NCBI GenBank assembly: GCA_022361175.1
Contig: JAKSBN010000474.1
Coordinates: forward strand, 1 to 46,382
Length of the DNA stretch: 46,382 bases
Origin: Pseudomonadota bacterium
Lineage (GTDB): Bacteria; Myxococcota_A; UBA9160; UBA4427
Reading direction: 5' to 3'
The notes under the pieces are model-generated. The model was given only the letters and a program-made list of their open reading frames with translations. It was not told where the DNA came from and did not search any database. Positions within the stretch are counted from its first letter, which is position 1. The number at the start of each line of letters is the position of its first letter. Of the stretch, positions 26,057-34,456 are shown piece after piece. The position numbers were made by a program, and so were the translations under genes.

Positions 26057-26152
26057 AGCCAACGACACAGGGCGGGACGCGCGCGAGAGGACCGCACCCT
26101 CACGCGACGTGGGATCCCGGCCCGCAATCGGACGAAGGAAACGGAGACACTC

Positions 26153-27418
26153 ATGGCGGAAGCGACGAACAGCGAATTGGTGCCGGTGCACGGCGGACTC
26201 GACCAGCCCGTGGACCGGGTGGTCCCGCTCAGCCAGCGGGCGGCCTTTCTGGACGAGGCCAAGGCGCTGGCCGCCGTCGAGGTCACCGCCGCCGACCTGT
26301 CCACGGTCTACCGGCTGGCGGACGGTGCGCTGTCGCCGCTGGAGGGACCCATGGGCCAGACGGCCTGGGAGCTGGTCCTGAACGAGGGCGTCGTGATCTC
26401 CAAGGGCGAGCGCTACGCCTGGGGGATTCCGTTGGCCTTCCCCCTGACCGACGCCGAGGCCGCCGCCGTGCGGCCGGGGGCCAGCGTCGCGATCCGCACC
26501 GAGGCCGGCGACGTGGTGGCCATCGTCGACGACGCGGAGGTCTACGCCTGGGACAAGCCGCGCTACGTGCAGGCGGTCTACGGAACCGAGCGCATGGACC
26601 ACCCCGGCGGCCGCATGGTGGAGAGCGACGCGCGCGGTCAGCTCCTCGGCGGGCGCATTCGCGCCCTGCCGCAGCCCGTGAACGCCGAGTACGGCGAGTA
26701 CATGTTGTCGCCGCGCATGACGCGCGCCTTCATCCGCGACCGCAAGTGGGAGCGCGCCTTGGCGTTCCAGACGCGCAACCCGCTGCACCGGGCCCACGAG
26801 TACGCGCTGGTGGCGGGCGCGGAGCGCCTCACCCGCGACGGCCACTACACGGGGGTCGTGCTGAACCCGCTGGTGGGCGAGCTCAAGGGCGACGACGTGC
26901 CCGCCGCCGTGCGCATGCGCTGCTACCGCAAGCTCCACGACGACCGATTGCTGGGGCAGGGCGACAAGGACGAGGCGCTCTGGCAGCGCGCGGGCTACGA
27001 CATCTCCGAGGTGTTCGAGCTGATCGGGCTCGACATCAAGATGTTCTACGGCGGGCCGAGCGAGGCGATCATGCACGCGATCTACCGCCAGAACTACGGC
27101 TTCAGCGACATCGTGATCGGACGCAAGCACGCCGACGCCCCCTACGAGGACGGAAGCCCGATCTGGGGAGACTTCGATGCCCAGGAGATCTTCGAGACCC
27201 TCTCGGGAGCGCTCTCCATCGCGCCCTGCAAGATCGGCTTCGCGGCGTTCTACGAGTCGCTGGGCCGCGTGGACCTGACCGAGAACCACGCGGACGAGAA
27301 GCCGTACAGCATCAGCGGGACCAAGGTGCGAGAGCAGCTGAAGGGCGGCGAACGCCCCGACCAGCGGATCATGCGGCCGGAGGTCGCGGACATCCTGATC
27401 CGGGCCTACCGGGGCTAG
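26153..27418 (+). CDS. sat: ATP sulfurylase (sulfate adenylyltransferase)
   Basis: Makes adenosine 5'-phosphosulfate from sulfate and ATP. 421 residues, the single-polypeptide Sat type rather than CysD/CysN. The ATP-binding QTRNPLHRAH lies at 206-215 (Q-x-R-N-x-x-H-x-x-H). VGELKGDD and the later GRKHADAP segment correspond to the second active-site loop (usually GRDHAG). No fused APS kinase domain follows. GGAG lies 6 nt before ATG 26153. Neither APS reductase nor kinase is in this window, so assimilatory use is assumed but not shown. Confidence 0.94.
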   Translation: MAEATNSELVPVHGGLDQPVDRVVPLSQRAAFLDEAKALAAVEVTAADLSTVYRLADGALSPLEGPMGQTAWELVLNEGVVISKGERYAWGIPLAFPLTDAEAAAVRPGASVAIRTEAGDVVAIVDDAEVYAWDKPRYVQAVYGTERMDHPGGRMVESDARGQLLGGRIRALPQPVNAEYGEYMLSPRMTRAFIRDRKWERALAFQTRNPLHRAHEYALVAGAERLTRDGHYTGVVLNPLVGELKGDDVPAAVRMRCYRKLHDDRLLGQGDKDEALWQRAGYDISEVFELIGLDIKMFYGGPSEAIMHAIYRQNYGFSDIVIGRKHADAPYEDGSPIWGDFDAQEIFETLSGALSIAPCKIGFAAFYESLGRVDLTENHADEKPYSISGTKVREQLKGGERPDQRIMRPEVADILIRAYRG

Positions 27419-27498
27419 ACTCCGGAGCGGCCCGAGAGCAAGCGGCCCCTCAAGCGCGTGGCCCGACTGGACGAGGCGTCTCGGGCAGAGGACCTCGC

Positions 27499-28605
27499 AT
27501 GCGCATCGGCGTTCCCAAGGAGAGCAAGAACCTCGAGTTCCGGGTGGGGCTCGTCCCGGACGGCGTGCGTGCGCTGGTGGACGCGGGCCACGAGGTCTGC
27601 GTCGAGGCGGGGGCCGGCCGGGGCAGCGGGTTCGGCGACGAGGACTATCGCAAGGCCGGAGCGCAGATCGTGGACGCCGAGGAGGCGTTCGGCGCGCAAC
27701 TGGTCGTCAAGGTGAAGGAGCCGAACGCGGAAGAAGTCGCTTGGCTTCGATCCGGCCAGACGCTCTTCGCCTATCTCCACCTGGCCGCCGCGCCCGCCCT
27801 GGCCGATGCGCTGCGCGCCGCGGGCGTGATGGCGATCGGCTACGAGACCATCCAGTCGCCCGACGGTGCCTTCCCCGTCCTCGCGCCCATGAGCGAGGTG
27901 GCGGGACGCCTGGCGACGCAGATCGGCGCGCACCTGCTGCAGAAGGACCAGGGCGGGCGGGGGCTCTTGCTGGGCGGCGTGCCCGGCGTGCTGCGCGGCA
28001 AGGTCACCATCCTCGGGGCGGGCACCGTGGGCATCAACGCGCTGCGCGTGGCCCACGCCCTGGGCGCCGAGGTGGACGTGTTGGACGTGGACCTGCGCCG
28101 GCTGACCTACGTCTACGATCTCTTCCACGGCGAGCTCAACACCGTCTACTCGAATCCCACCAACATCGCCCGCTCGGTCGCGAGCGCCGACCTGTTGGTG
28201 GGGGCGGTCTACGTGAGCGGTCGCCGCGCGCCGGTGTTGGTGAGCGAGGACGTGGTGGCGCAGATGCAGGCGGGCTCCGTCATCGTGGACGTGGCCGTGG
28301 ACCAGGGGGGCTGCATCGAGACCATCCACCCCACCACCCACGCCGATCCCACCTACGAGGTTCACGGGGTGCTGCACTACGGCGTGGCCAACATGCCCGG
28401 AGCCGTGCCGCGGACGTCCACCTTCGCTCTCACCAACACCACGCTGCCCTTCGTGGAGCGCATCGCCGCGCTCGGCGTCGAAGAGGCCGTGCGCGAAGAC
28501 CCCTCGCTGGCGCTCGGGGCCAACGTGTGGCGCGGTGAGATCGTGTGCCGGGGTGTGGCGGAATCCCTGGAGCTTCCCTACCGCCCGTTGGCGTCGCTGT
28601 TGTAG
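27499..28605 (+). CDS. ald: alanine dehydrogenase
   Basis: Interconverts L-alanine and pyruvate plus ammonia with NAD(H). 368 residues, the standard size. RIGVPKESKNLEFRVGLVP opens the protein; KVKEPN (about 72-77) holds the catalytic Lys and FAYLHLA (about 92-98) the catalytic His. The NAD-binding Rossmann loop is ILGAGTVGINA (about 171). LTNTTLPFV near the C-terminus is typical. ATG 27499 is preceded by AGAGG about 7 nt upstream. It is 80 nt after sat on the same strand. Confidence 0.95.
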   Translation: MRIGVPKESKNLEFRVGLVPDGVRALVDAGHEVCVEAGAGRGSGFGDEDYRKAGAQIVDAEEAFGAQLVVKVKEPNAEEVAWLRSGQTLFAYLHLAAAPALADALRAAGVMAIGYETIQSPDGAFPVLAPMSEVAGRLATQIGAHLLQKDQGGRGLLLGGVPGVLRGKVTILGAGTVGINALRVAHALGAEVDVLDVDLRRLTYVYDLFHGELNTVYSNPTNIARSVASADLLVGAVYVSGRRAPVLVSEDVVAQMQAGSVIVDVAVDQGGCIETIHPTTHADPTYEVHGVLHYGVANMPGAVPRTSTFALTNTTLPFVERIAALGVEEAVREDPSLALGANVWRGEIVCRGVAESLELPYRPLASLL

Positions 28606-28710
28606 CGCTCCGCCGGCAGCAGACTGTCAGCAGTGTCGCGACGAGCGGAAGGCGGATCCCGTGGGTTCGCTCGGGTGGGCTAGTTTCTCCCGTATCGCCA
28701 GGAGAAGAGC

Positions 28711-29565
28711 ATGGTCACGGGAAGCTGTCTCTGCGGCCGCTTCGCATTCGAGCTGGACGGTCCGCTGAAGTTCATGAGCCACTGCCACTGCAGCTTCTGC
28801 CGCAAGGTGCACGGGGCCGCGTTTGCGACCTATGCCGGCGCGCCGGCCGCGGGTTTCCGCTGGCGGTCGGGCGAGGGCGAGCAGAGCCGCTACGCCTCCT
28901 CCAAGACGCTCGAGCGCCCGTTCTGTCCCACCTGCGGCTCGAAGGTGCCGGGCTCCGCCGAGGGGGAGCTGCTCTTCCTGCCCATGGGGCTTCTCGACGG
29001 GGATCCGGGTGCGCGCGCCGAGGCGCACATCTTCGCGGCCTCCAAGCCGGCCTGGGACGAGATCAACGACGGGCTTCCGGCCTTCGATGCGGCGCCGCCG
29101 GGCTATCCCGATCCGAATCTCGAAGCACCCCCCCGCCCGGCGGAGGCGACCCCGGGTGCCATCGCGGGCAGCTGTCTGTGCGGCGGGGTCGCGTGGGAGC
29201 AGAGCCAGCCGCCCTGGCGGATGGGGCACTGCCACTGCTCGCGTTGTCGCAAGCTCCGCGGCGCGGCGTTCTCGACGCAGGTATTCGCCGAGCACGGGCA
29301 GTTTCGCTGGCTCCGCGGCCGCGAGGAGGTTCAGGAATTTCAACTGCCCGGTGCGGCGTTCTTCGGCAATTCGTTCTGCGGCCAGTGCGCGTCGCCGGTG
29401 CCGCGCGACTTCGCGGAGGCGCCGGCTGTGCTCATCCCCGCCGGCCCGCTCGACGACGACCCCATCACGCGGCCGATGGCGCACATCTACGTCGCCTCGA
29501 AAGCTCCCTGGTTCGAGATTGCCGACGGCCTGCCGCAGTTCGACGAGATGCCGCCCGGCGGCTGA
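28711..29565 (+). CDS. tandem GFA/CENP-V domain zinc protein
   Basis: 284 residues with two successive GFA-type domains. Each has the same zinc cysteines: GSCLCG, SHCHCSFCRKVHGAAF and FCPTCGS in the first (about 4-130), then GSCLCGG, GHCHCSRCRKLRGAAF and FCGQCAS in the second (about 150-280). Each ends in an ASK-PWxEI-DGLP-FD motif. The family includes S-(hydroxymethyl)glutathione synthase-like proteins, but most members have no proven activity. The repeat is an internal duplication. AGGAGA lies 6 nt ahead of the ATG. Converges on the SUKH gene. Confidence 0.9.
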   Translation: MVTGSCLCGRFAFELDGPLKFMSHCHCSFCRKVHGAAFATYAGAPAAGFRWRSGEGEQSRYASSKTLERPFCPTCGSKVPGSAEGELLFLPMGLLDGDPGARAEAHIFAASKPAWDEINDGLPAFDAAPPGYPDPNLEAPPRPAEATPGAIAGSCLCGGVAWEQSQPPWRMGHCHCSRCRKLRGAAFSTQVFAEHGQFRWLRGREEVQEFQLPGAAFFGNSFCGQCASPVPRDFAEAPAVLIPAGPLDDDPITRPMAHIYVASKAPWFEIADGLPQFDEMPPGG

Positions 29566-29567
29566 GC

Positions 29568-29579
29568 CCTAGCGCTAGG
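29568..29579. repeat. 12-bp perfect palindrome between convergent genes
   Basis: CCTAGCGCTAGG lies between the stops of two convergent genes and supplies the TAG stop (29577-29575) of the minus-strand gene. Too short and loopless to be a good terminator. Confidence 0.5.
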
Positions 29580-30540
29580 AGAGGGGCTCGAACGAGACCA
29601 CGTCGTAGCGGCGCGTGTCGCCGTTGTGGGTCTCCGCCACGCGGACGCGCACGCGCAGCCGCGTGGGTCGTCCCCGTTTGGGGCCGAGCCCGCCCCAGAT
29701 GGTGATGGCGCCGCCCCGGATCGAGAGCTCGTAGCGGTTGCGCCAGAGCGCCTTGCCGAGCACCACGCCCGCTACTTCGGCCTCGGCGCCGACGGGCAGC
29801 CGCTCCAGATCCCAGAACGACGTGGTGCTCTCGATCGCCCGGTTCAGGTCGCGCGGCGGTGCGGCGGCGGAGGACTCCGGCTCGGGCGGCGGTTCGGGCC
29901 GCGGGGCTTCCCGCGCCGCGGCTGGCTTCTCGGCCTCTTCGAGGCGGGTGGGGCGGCCGTCCTCGTCGCGGCCCGAGAAGGCCCCGCCCTCCAGCGCCTC
30001 CACCAACTCGCGCAGGTACGCCTCCAGCGACGGCGCCTGAACGTTCCAGCGTCCGCACTCGAGGTCCACCTCGATCACCTGGCCGACGTTTCCCCCCGGT
30101 GCCGGGTCCTCGTCCACGTACCAGACGACGTCGCCGCCGTTGAGCGCCATGAAGGGCACCCACCCGCGCCGAAACGAGGCGACGCGGACGGGGCCGCCGA
30201 CCTGGATGTCGCCCGCGGCCTGCAATTCGGCCGTCTCGGCGGCGGAGGAATCGTCCTCGAACTGCAGCATGCGATCCCACAACTCGCCGATCTGCTGCGC
30301 GGGCAGGAGCTCGCCGCCCCCCGGCCAGGCGCTGCACCAGGACGGCCCGTCTTCGCCGTCGTGAAGGCAGAGCAGGGCGTGCAGCTCCGGGGGCAGCGGG
30401 CGCCCGAGCGTGGTCTCCAGCGCCGACAGGCTCGCCGCGTCGGCCGGCGGCTGAAGCTCCTCCAGCATGGAGGGTGCGTTGTCCCGGCCCCAGGACTCCA
30501 GGCGTTCCCAGAGTGAGCGAACTCGTTCGGCGCTGGCCAT
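29575..30540 (-). CDS. SMI1/KNR4 (SUKH) domain protein with extra C-terminal domain
   Basis: 321 residues. Residues about 1-190 match the SUKH-1 pattern: LEELQPPADAASLSALE, LGRPLPPELHALLCLHDGE and WVPFMALNGGDVVWYVDEDP. A Glu/Pro/Ala-rich linker (about 200-240) leads to an unrecognised beta-rich domain of about 75 residues (DLERLPVGAEAEVAGVV; SIRGGAITIWGG). SUKH proteins are often immunity proteins to secreted nuclease toxins, but no toxin gene is adjacent and the fused C-terminal domain is atypical, so I do not infer immunity. It is the last gene of a long minus-strand run, 78 nt after the sulfatase. Confidence 0.7.
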   Translation of the reverse strand: MASAERVRSLWERLESWGRDNAPSMLEELQPPADAASLSALETTLGRPLPPELHALLCLHDGEDGPSWCSAWPGGGELLPAQQIGELWDRMLQFEDDSSAAETAELQAAGDIQVGGPVRVASFRRGWVPFMALNGGDVVWYVDEDPAPGGNVGQVIEVDLECGRWNVQAPSLEAYLRELVEALEGGAFSGRDEDGRPTRLEEAEKPAAAREAPRPEPPPEPESSAAAPPRDLNRAIESTTSFWDLERLPVGAEAEVAGVVLGKALWRNRYELSIRGGAITIWGGLGPKRGRPTRLRVRVRVAETHNGDTRRYDVVSFEPLS

Positions 30541-30618
30541 GGCGGCTCCCGGTGGGTCCCGAGCTTCATCGGCCGCTTCCGGGTCCCGCTGGAGGGCCGG
30601 TTGGCCCAGGGGGACGCC

Positions 30619-32133
30619 TCACGTCAGGTCCAGCCGCTCCAGCTGGTCGGCGGGGGCCTCGACCTCCAGGAGCGCCGCGCGAAGGGCCTCCCGGGCCCGG
30701 TCTTCGAGGGGGGTTCCAGCCTGGTTCTCGTCTTCATCGGGGTCGTTGGCCAGGTCGAACAGGTGATTGCCGGAGAAGGGCCCGTAGCCCCAGAACGGCA
30801 GCATGTCGCCCGCCTGAAACGGCTGACGCAGAACGGGCACTTTGGAACCAGGCATGCGATCCAGGAAGGCCCGGTCGTCCGGCGGGGGCAGGCGGAGCTT
30901 GGGCAGCGCGTGGATCGGCATGGTGGACCAGCGATTCGACCACATGCTGAGAGGCTCGTTCTCGGCCGCGGGCGCGCAGGCGTACTTGGTGCGGCCGTCG
31001 GTCCAGTGGATCTCGCGCCCCCAAATGCCCGTGAGGACGTGGTCGCGGACCCGCTCCGTCTCGCCGCGCAAGAGCGGCAGCAGACTGCGACCGTGGGTGC
31101 GGTGTCGGGGCTCCACCTGGAAGAGGTCGGCCAGCGTCGCGAAGAGATCCACGCTGGTGGTCAGCGCGTCGCAGATCCCGGCCCCCGCCCCAGGCCAGGC
31201 GACCAGCAGCGGCGTGTGGCCCAACGGCTCGAAGACGGGGGAGCGCGGTTTGCCGAAGAGGTCCTTCTCGCCCAGGTAGTGCCCGTGGTCGGTGCACAGG
31301 ATGAAGACCGTGTCGTCCCACAGCCCTTCCGCATCCATGGCGTCCAGGACCCGGCCCAGCCAGTGGTCGATCATGCTGAGCTTGGCGCCGTACGACGCTC
31401 GCACCTGGCGCGCCTCGCGCTCGCTCAGCACGCCGCTGGCGACGGCCTGGGTGGCGTAGGGCGGCCAGATGAGATGGGGCCCCTCCCAGTCGGGGTCGTA
31501 CCGCGAAGCCCAGGGCTCGGGCGTGTCGAAGGGCTCGTGGGGATCGAACTCGTCGACGAAGAGCAGGAAGCGCTCGTGGTGGGGGGCGTCGCGGCGCAGC
31601 CAATCGGTGGCCGCCTGCATGGTGCGGGGCCCCGGGAAGTCGGACTCGTCGCGGAAATAGCCGCGCGAGTTGTCGTACGGCATGTGCGCGCGGCCGAACA
31701 GCGGCGCACCCAGCCAGCTGGGGTCGGGCCGGGTTCGCCACGGGTCGCCCTCGTGTCCACGCAGGTACTCCCAGGCGCTGAAGTCGGTGTGGTAGTTCTC
31801 GCCGCCGGTCTCGAACAGGTGCGGGTGGTCGGCCACCAGCATGGTGGTGACGTCGGCCGACCGCAGCAGCCGCGTAATGGGCTCTTCCCAGATTTCGATC
31901 GAGCCCCAGGGCTTCCACAGGAAGTCGAGCGCACCGCACAGGATGTCGTGGCGCGCCGGCATGCAGGGCAGCGAACCGGCGTAGTGCCGATCGAAGCGGG
32001 TGGCGCGGGCCGCCAGGCGGTCCAGGTTCGGGGTGTCGAACTCGCCCTGGCCGTAGGCGGCCAGCATGTGTCGGTTCAGGCTGTCGAGGAGCACCACGAC
32101 GGCGCGTTGCGGATCGGGCATGCGCGCCATCAT
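30619..32133 (-). CDS. type I sulfatase (alkaline-phosphatase superfamily)
   Basis: 504 residues. The nucleophile motif CMPAR (Cys57) fits the C-x-P-x-R signature in which Cys is oxidised to formylglycine. Metal ligands include the N-terminal VVVLLDSLNRH Asp and the FILCTDHGHYLGEKDLFGK segment. Hydrolyses a sulfate ester; the substrate is unknown. No signal peptide is seen, so it may be cytoplasmic. No formylglycine-generating enzyme is in this window. ATG codons at 32133, 32130 and 32121 are all possible; none has a Shine-Dalgarno. It follows the GAF protein by 37 nt on the same strand. Confidence 0.9.
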   Translation of the reverse strand: MMARMPDPQRAVVVLLDSLNRHMLAAYGQGEFDTPNLDRLAARATRFDRHYAGSLPCMPARHDILCGALDFLWKPWGSIEIWEEPITRLLRSADVTTMLVADHPHLFETGGENYHTDFSAWEYLRGHEGDPWRTRPDPSWLGAPLFGRAHMPYDNSRGYFRDESDFPGPRTMQAATDWLRRDAPHHERFLLFVDEFDPHEPFDTPEPWASRYDPDWEGPHLIWPPYATQAVASGVLSEREARQVRASYGAKLSMIDHWLGRVLDAMDAEGLWDDTVFILCTDHGHYLGEKDLFGKPRSPVFEPLGHTPLLVAWPGAGAGICDALTTSVDLFATLADLFQVEPRHRTHGRSLLPLLRGETERVRDHVLTGIWGREIHWTDGRTKYACAPAAENEPLSMWSNRWSTMPIHALPKLRLPPPDDRAFLDRMPGSKVPVLRQPFQAGDMLPFWGYGPFSGNHLFDLANDPDEDENQAGTPLEDRAREALRAALLEVEAPADQLERLDLT

Positions 32134-32170
32134 AGGCGAGTCGCGGCGTTTCCACCGTCGGGAAGCGCGC

Positions 32171-34456
32171 CTAGACCATCCGGATCCGGGCCACGGCGGC
32201 GCGTTCGAGCAGCGCTTCCCGGTCGCTGCCCTCCTCGGGGTGGGTGGCATGCCCGAACGCCAGCACCACGCGCACCGGCTCGTTCAGGGCGTCGTCCTTG
32301 GCCACGTCGTCGGCGACGGCGCGGGCCAGCGCCAGCACCCGTTCGCCGGGCTGGGGGCCGGGCTCGGGCATCAGAATGCAGAACTCGGCGTCGGCGGTGC
32401 GTCCCAGCACGTCGAAGTCGCGCACGTGGGCGCGCAGGGCGTCGGCGGTGCGGCGCACGACGCGATGGGCCTGAGAGCCGTGGCTCGCCCGGGTGATGTC
32501 GTCCAGGTTCTCGATGCGACAGGTCGCCACCGCCAGCGCCTGGTCGCGGCCGTGGGCGCGGGCCACTTCCTGGTGGATGCGCTTCATCACGTAGCTCTCG
32601 TTGGGGAGCCCGGTTTCCTCGTCGAAGTTCCGGTGTTGCCGGGAGTGGTGGTGGAAGAGGGCGTTGTCCACCGCGCGCTCGACGTAGGAGACGAGCTTGG
32701 CGAAGACCTGGAAGTCCTCGTCGCTGAAGCGACCGGGGACGAAGCGCTCGGGGTTCACCTTGTCGTAGAGAGCGAGGGTTCCGACCAGGGCGCCTTGGCG
32801 TCGGAGCGGGGCCACCAGGGCCGAGCGAAATTCACCCGCCACGTCGCGGGTCGGCGCGTAGGTCGCCAAGTCGCGCAGCAGGTGAGCGCTGCGGCGCTTC
32901 AGGACGTCGACGGAAACCCGCTTGTCGAGGCGAAAGAGCTTCTCCTGGGCGCGGCCGTCGGCGGCGCCGAAGTAGGACCGGATGACGAAGCGCCCCGACT
33001 GCTCGTCCCGCAGCCGCAGCACCGCGTGGTCGGCGTCGAGGACCATGGCCGCCGAGGACGAAGCCAGGCGCACGACGTCGGACAGGTCCGTCGTGGAGAT
33101 CATGCGGATCCCCGTCTCGTTGATGGCCGAGAGGCGGTTGGCCCGAGTCGCCATGCGGTCCTCGCGCTCGGCCTGCGCGAGGCCCTCGGCCACGGCGGCG
33201 GCGATCTCGAGCAGGGACTCTTCGGCCGCTCTCCCGCGCGGCGGCTCGCCACCGGCCTGCAGCGAGAGCACGCCCACCAGACGTTCGCCCGCCAGGAGCG
33301 GCAGCGAGGCGTAGGCCAGCGCGCCGTCTTCGCGGCGCAGGAGCTGGGGCACCCGCTCCCGGGCGGCCCGGCCGTCGATGCCCTGGCCCGCCGTGACGCG
33401 GTACTCGCCGCCGAAGCCCCCGCCCTCGAGCGAGGTGGCCGTGAGTCGGAGGTCGCCTTCGTCCCGGTCGCTGGCGTAGAGGGTGGCGATGCCTCCGCCC
33501 ACCCGCGAAGCGACGAATTGGCACAAGGCCGTGAGTCGTTGGGGCAGGGGGTCGGGGCTGGTCAGCACCGCGCGGACCTGGCGCACGGCTTCGTAGCGGG
33601 TGGCCCGATCGCGCAACGCCTCGTGTTCCTGGGCTCGCGCGATGATGCGGGCATCCAGGTGCGCCAGTTGCTCCACGAAGCGCAGGTCGTCGTCGCCGAA
33701 GGCGTCGGGTCGCGTGCTGTGGTGGACGTTCAGGACGCCCAGCACGTTGCCGTGGTGGACCAGCGGAACACACAGGGCCGATTCCACATCCAGGCGTTCG
33801 CGCACGATCGCGAAGGCCTGGCGGTCGGCCTTGCCTCGCAGGCGCAGCGGCCGCGCATCGGCAGCGACCCGGCCGGCGATGCCTTCGCCCAGGGCGACCC
33901 GGATCTTGGGCCAGAGCTCGCGCTCGATGCCGCTGGCCACCCGAATGGTGAGCTCGCCGGTTTCGGGGTCCAACAGCATCAGCGAGCCGCGATCCGCGCC
34001 CGTCACACCGACGGCGATCTCCAGCATGCGCTCGAAGAGTTCGTCCGCGTCGACGGTGAGGTTGACCGATTCGACCACCTCGGCCAGGGCCTGGAGCAGC
34101 TCGCTCTTGCGGTCCTCCGTCGCAGCGCCGTAGCCCCACAGAAGTCGCGCCGTCAGCGGGGAGACGACCTGGAGTTCAGCGGCCGCCGAGGGAAACTCGT
34201 GGGCGAAGGCGTCCTCGCCGCCTGCATCGATTACCGCCGCCAGATGCGTTCGCGCGGCGAAGGCCGTGGGGTCGGCCGTCAGGCGGGCGGCCAGGTCGGC
34301 CTCGATCTCGGGGGAGAGGGCGCGGGCGCGCGCCAGGGCCTCCGCGCTCTCGGGGTCGTAGATGTGGGCGATCTCGATGTCCGGGTTCGCCGCCAACAGC
34401 GGGAGCAGGCGCAGGGCCTCCTCCGTGGCGCCGAAGATGGCGACGCGCTTTCTCAT
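32171..34456 (-). CDS. multi-GAF signalling protein with degenerate GGDEF domain
   Basis: 761 residues, no membrane span. A Rossmann-like start (RVAIFGATEEALRLLPLL, about 4-110) is followed by three GAF domains (about 125-270, 300-430 and 455-610) and a GGDEF-fold domain (about 625-761). GAF1 has GEGIAGRV and SALCVPLVHHGNVLGVLNV; GAF2 has GQGIDGRAA; GAF3 has FRSALVAPLRRQGALVGTL. The DEETGLPN start of GGDEF is present, but the signature loop reads RTADAEF instead of GG(D/E)EF. Diguanylate cyclase activity is therefore unlikely; GTP or effector binding remains possible. Its ATG overlaps the stop of the MglA-like gene by 4 nt, so they are probably translated together. Confidence 0.85.
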   Translation of the reverse strand: MRKRVAIFGATEEALRLLPLLAANPDIEIAHIYDPESAEALARARALSPEIEADLAARLTADPTAFAARTHLAAVIDAGGEDAFAHEFPSAAAELQVVSPLTARLLWGYGAATEDRKSELLQALAEVVESVNLTVDADELFERMLEIAVGVTGADRGSLMLLDPETGELTIRVASGIERELWPKIRVALGEGIAGRVAADARPLRLRGKADRQAFAIVRERLDVESALCVPLVHHGNVLGVLNVHHSTRPDAFGDDDLRFVEQLAHLDARIIARAQEHEALRDRATRYEAVRQVRAVLTSPDPLPQRLTALCQFVASRVGGGIATLYASDRDEGDLRLTATSLEGGGFGGEYRVTAGQGIDGRAARERVPQLLRREDGALAYASLPLLAGERLVGVLSLQAGGEPPRGRAAEESLLEIAAAVAEGLAQAEREDRMATRANRLSAINETGIRMISTTDLSDVVRLASSSAAMVLDADHAVLRLRDEQSGRFVIRSYFGAADGRAQEKLFRLDKRVSVDVLKRRSAHLLRDLATYAPTRDVAGEFRSALVAPLRRQGALVGTLALYDKVNPERFVPGRFSDEDFQVFAKLVSYVERAVDNALFHHHSRQHRNFDEETGLPNESYVMKRIHQEVARAHGRDQALAVATCRIENLDDITRASHGSQAHRVVRRTADALRAHVRDFDVLGRTADAEFCILMPEPGPQPGERVLALARAVADDVAKDDALNEPVRVVLAFGHATHPEEGSDREALLERAAVARIRMV

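Noticed and set aside
29575..30540. Toxin-immunity locus
   Set aside because: A SUKH-like domain is present, but there is no secreted toxin, VgrG, PAAR or Rhs gene nearby.
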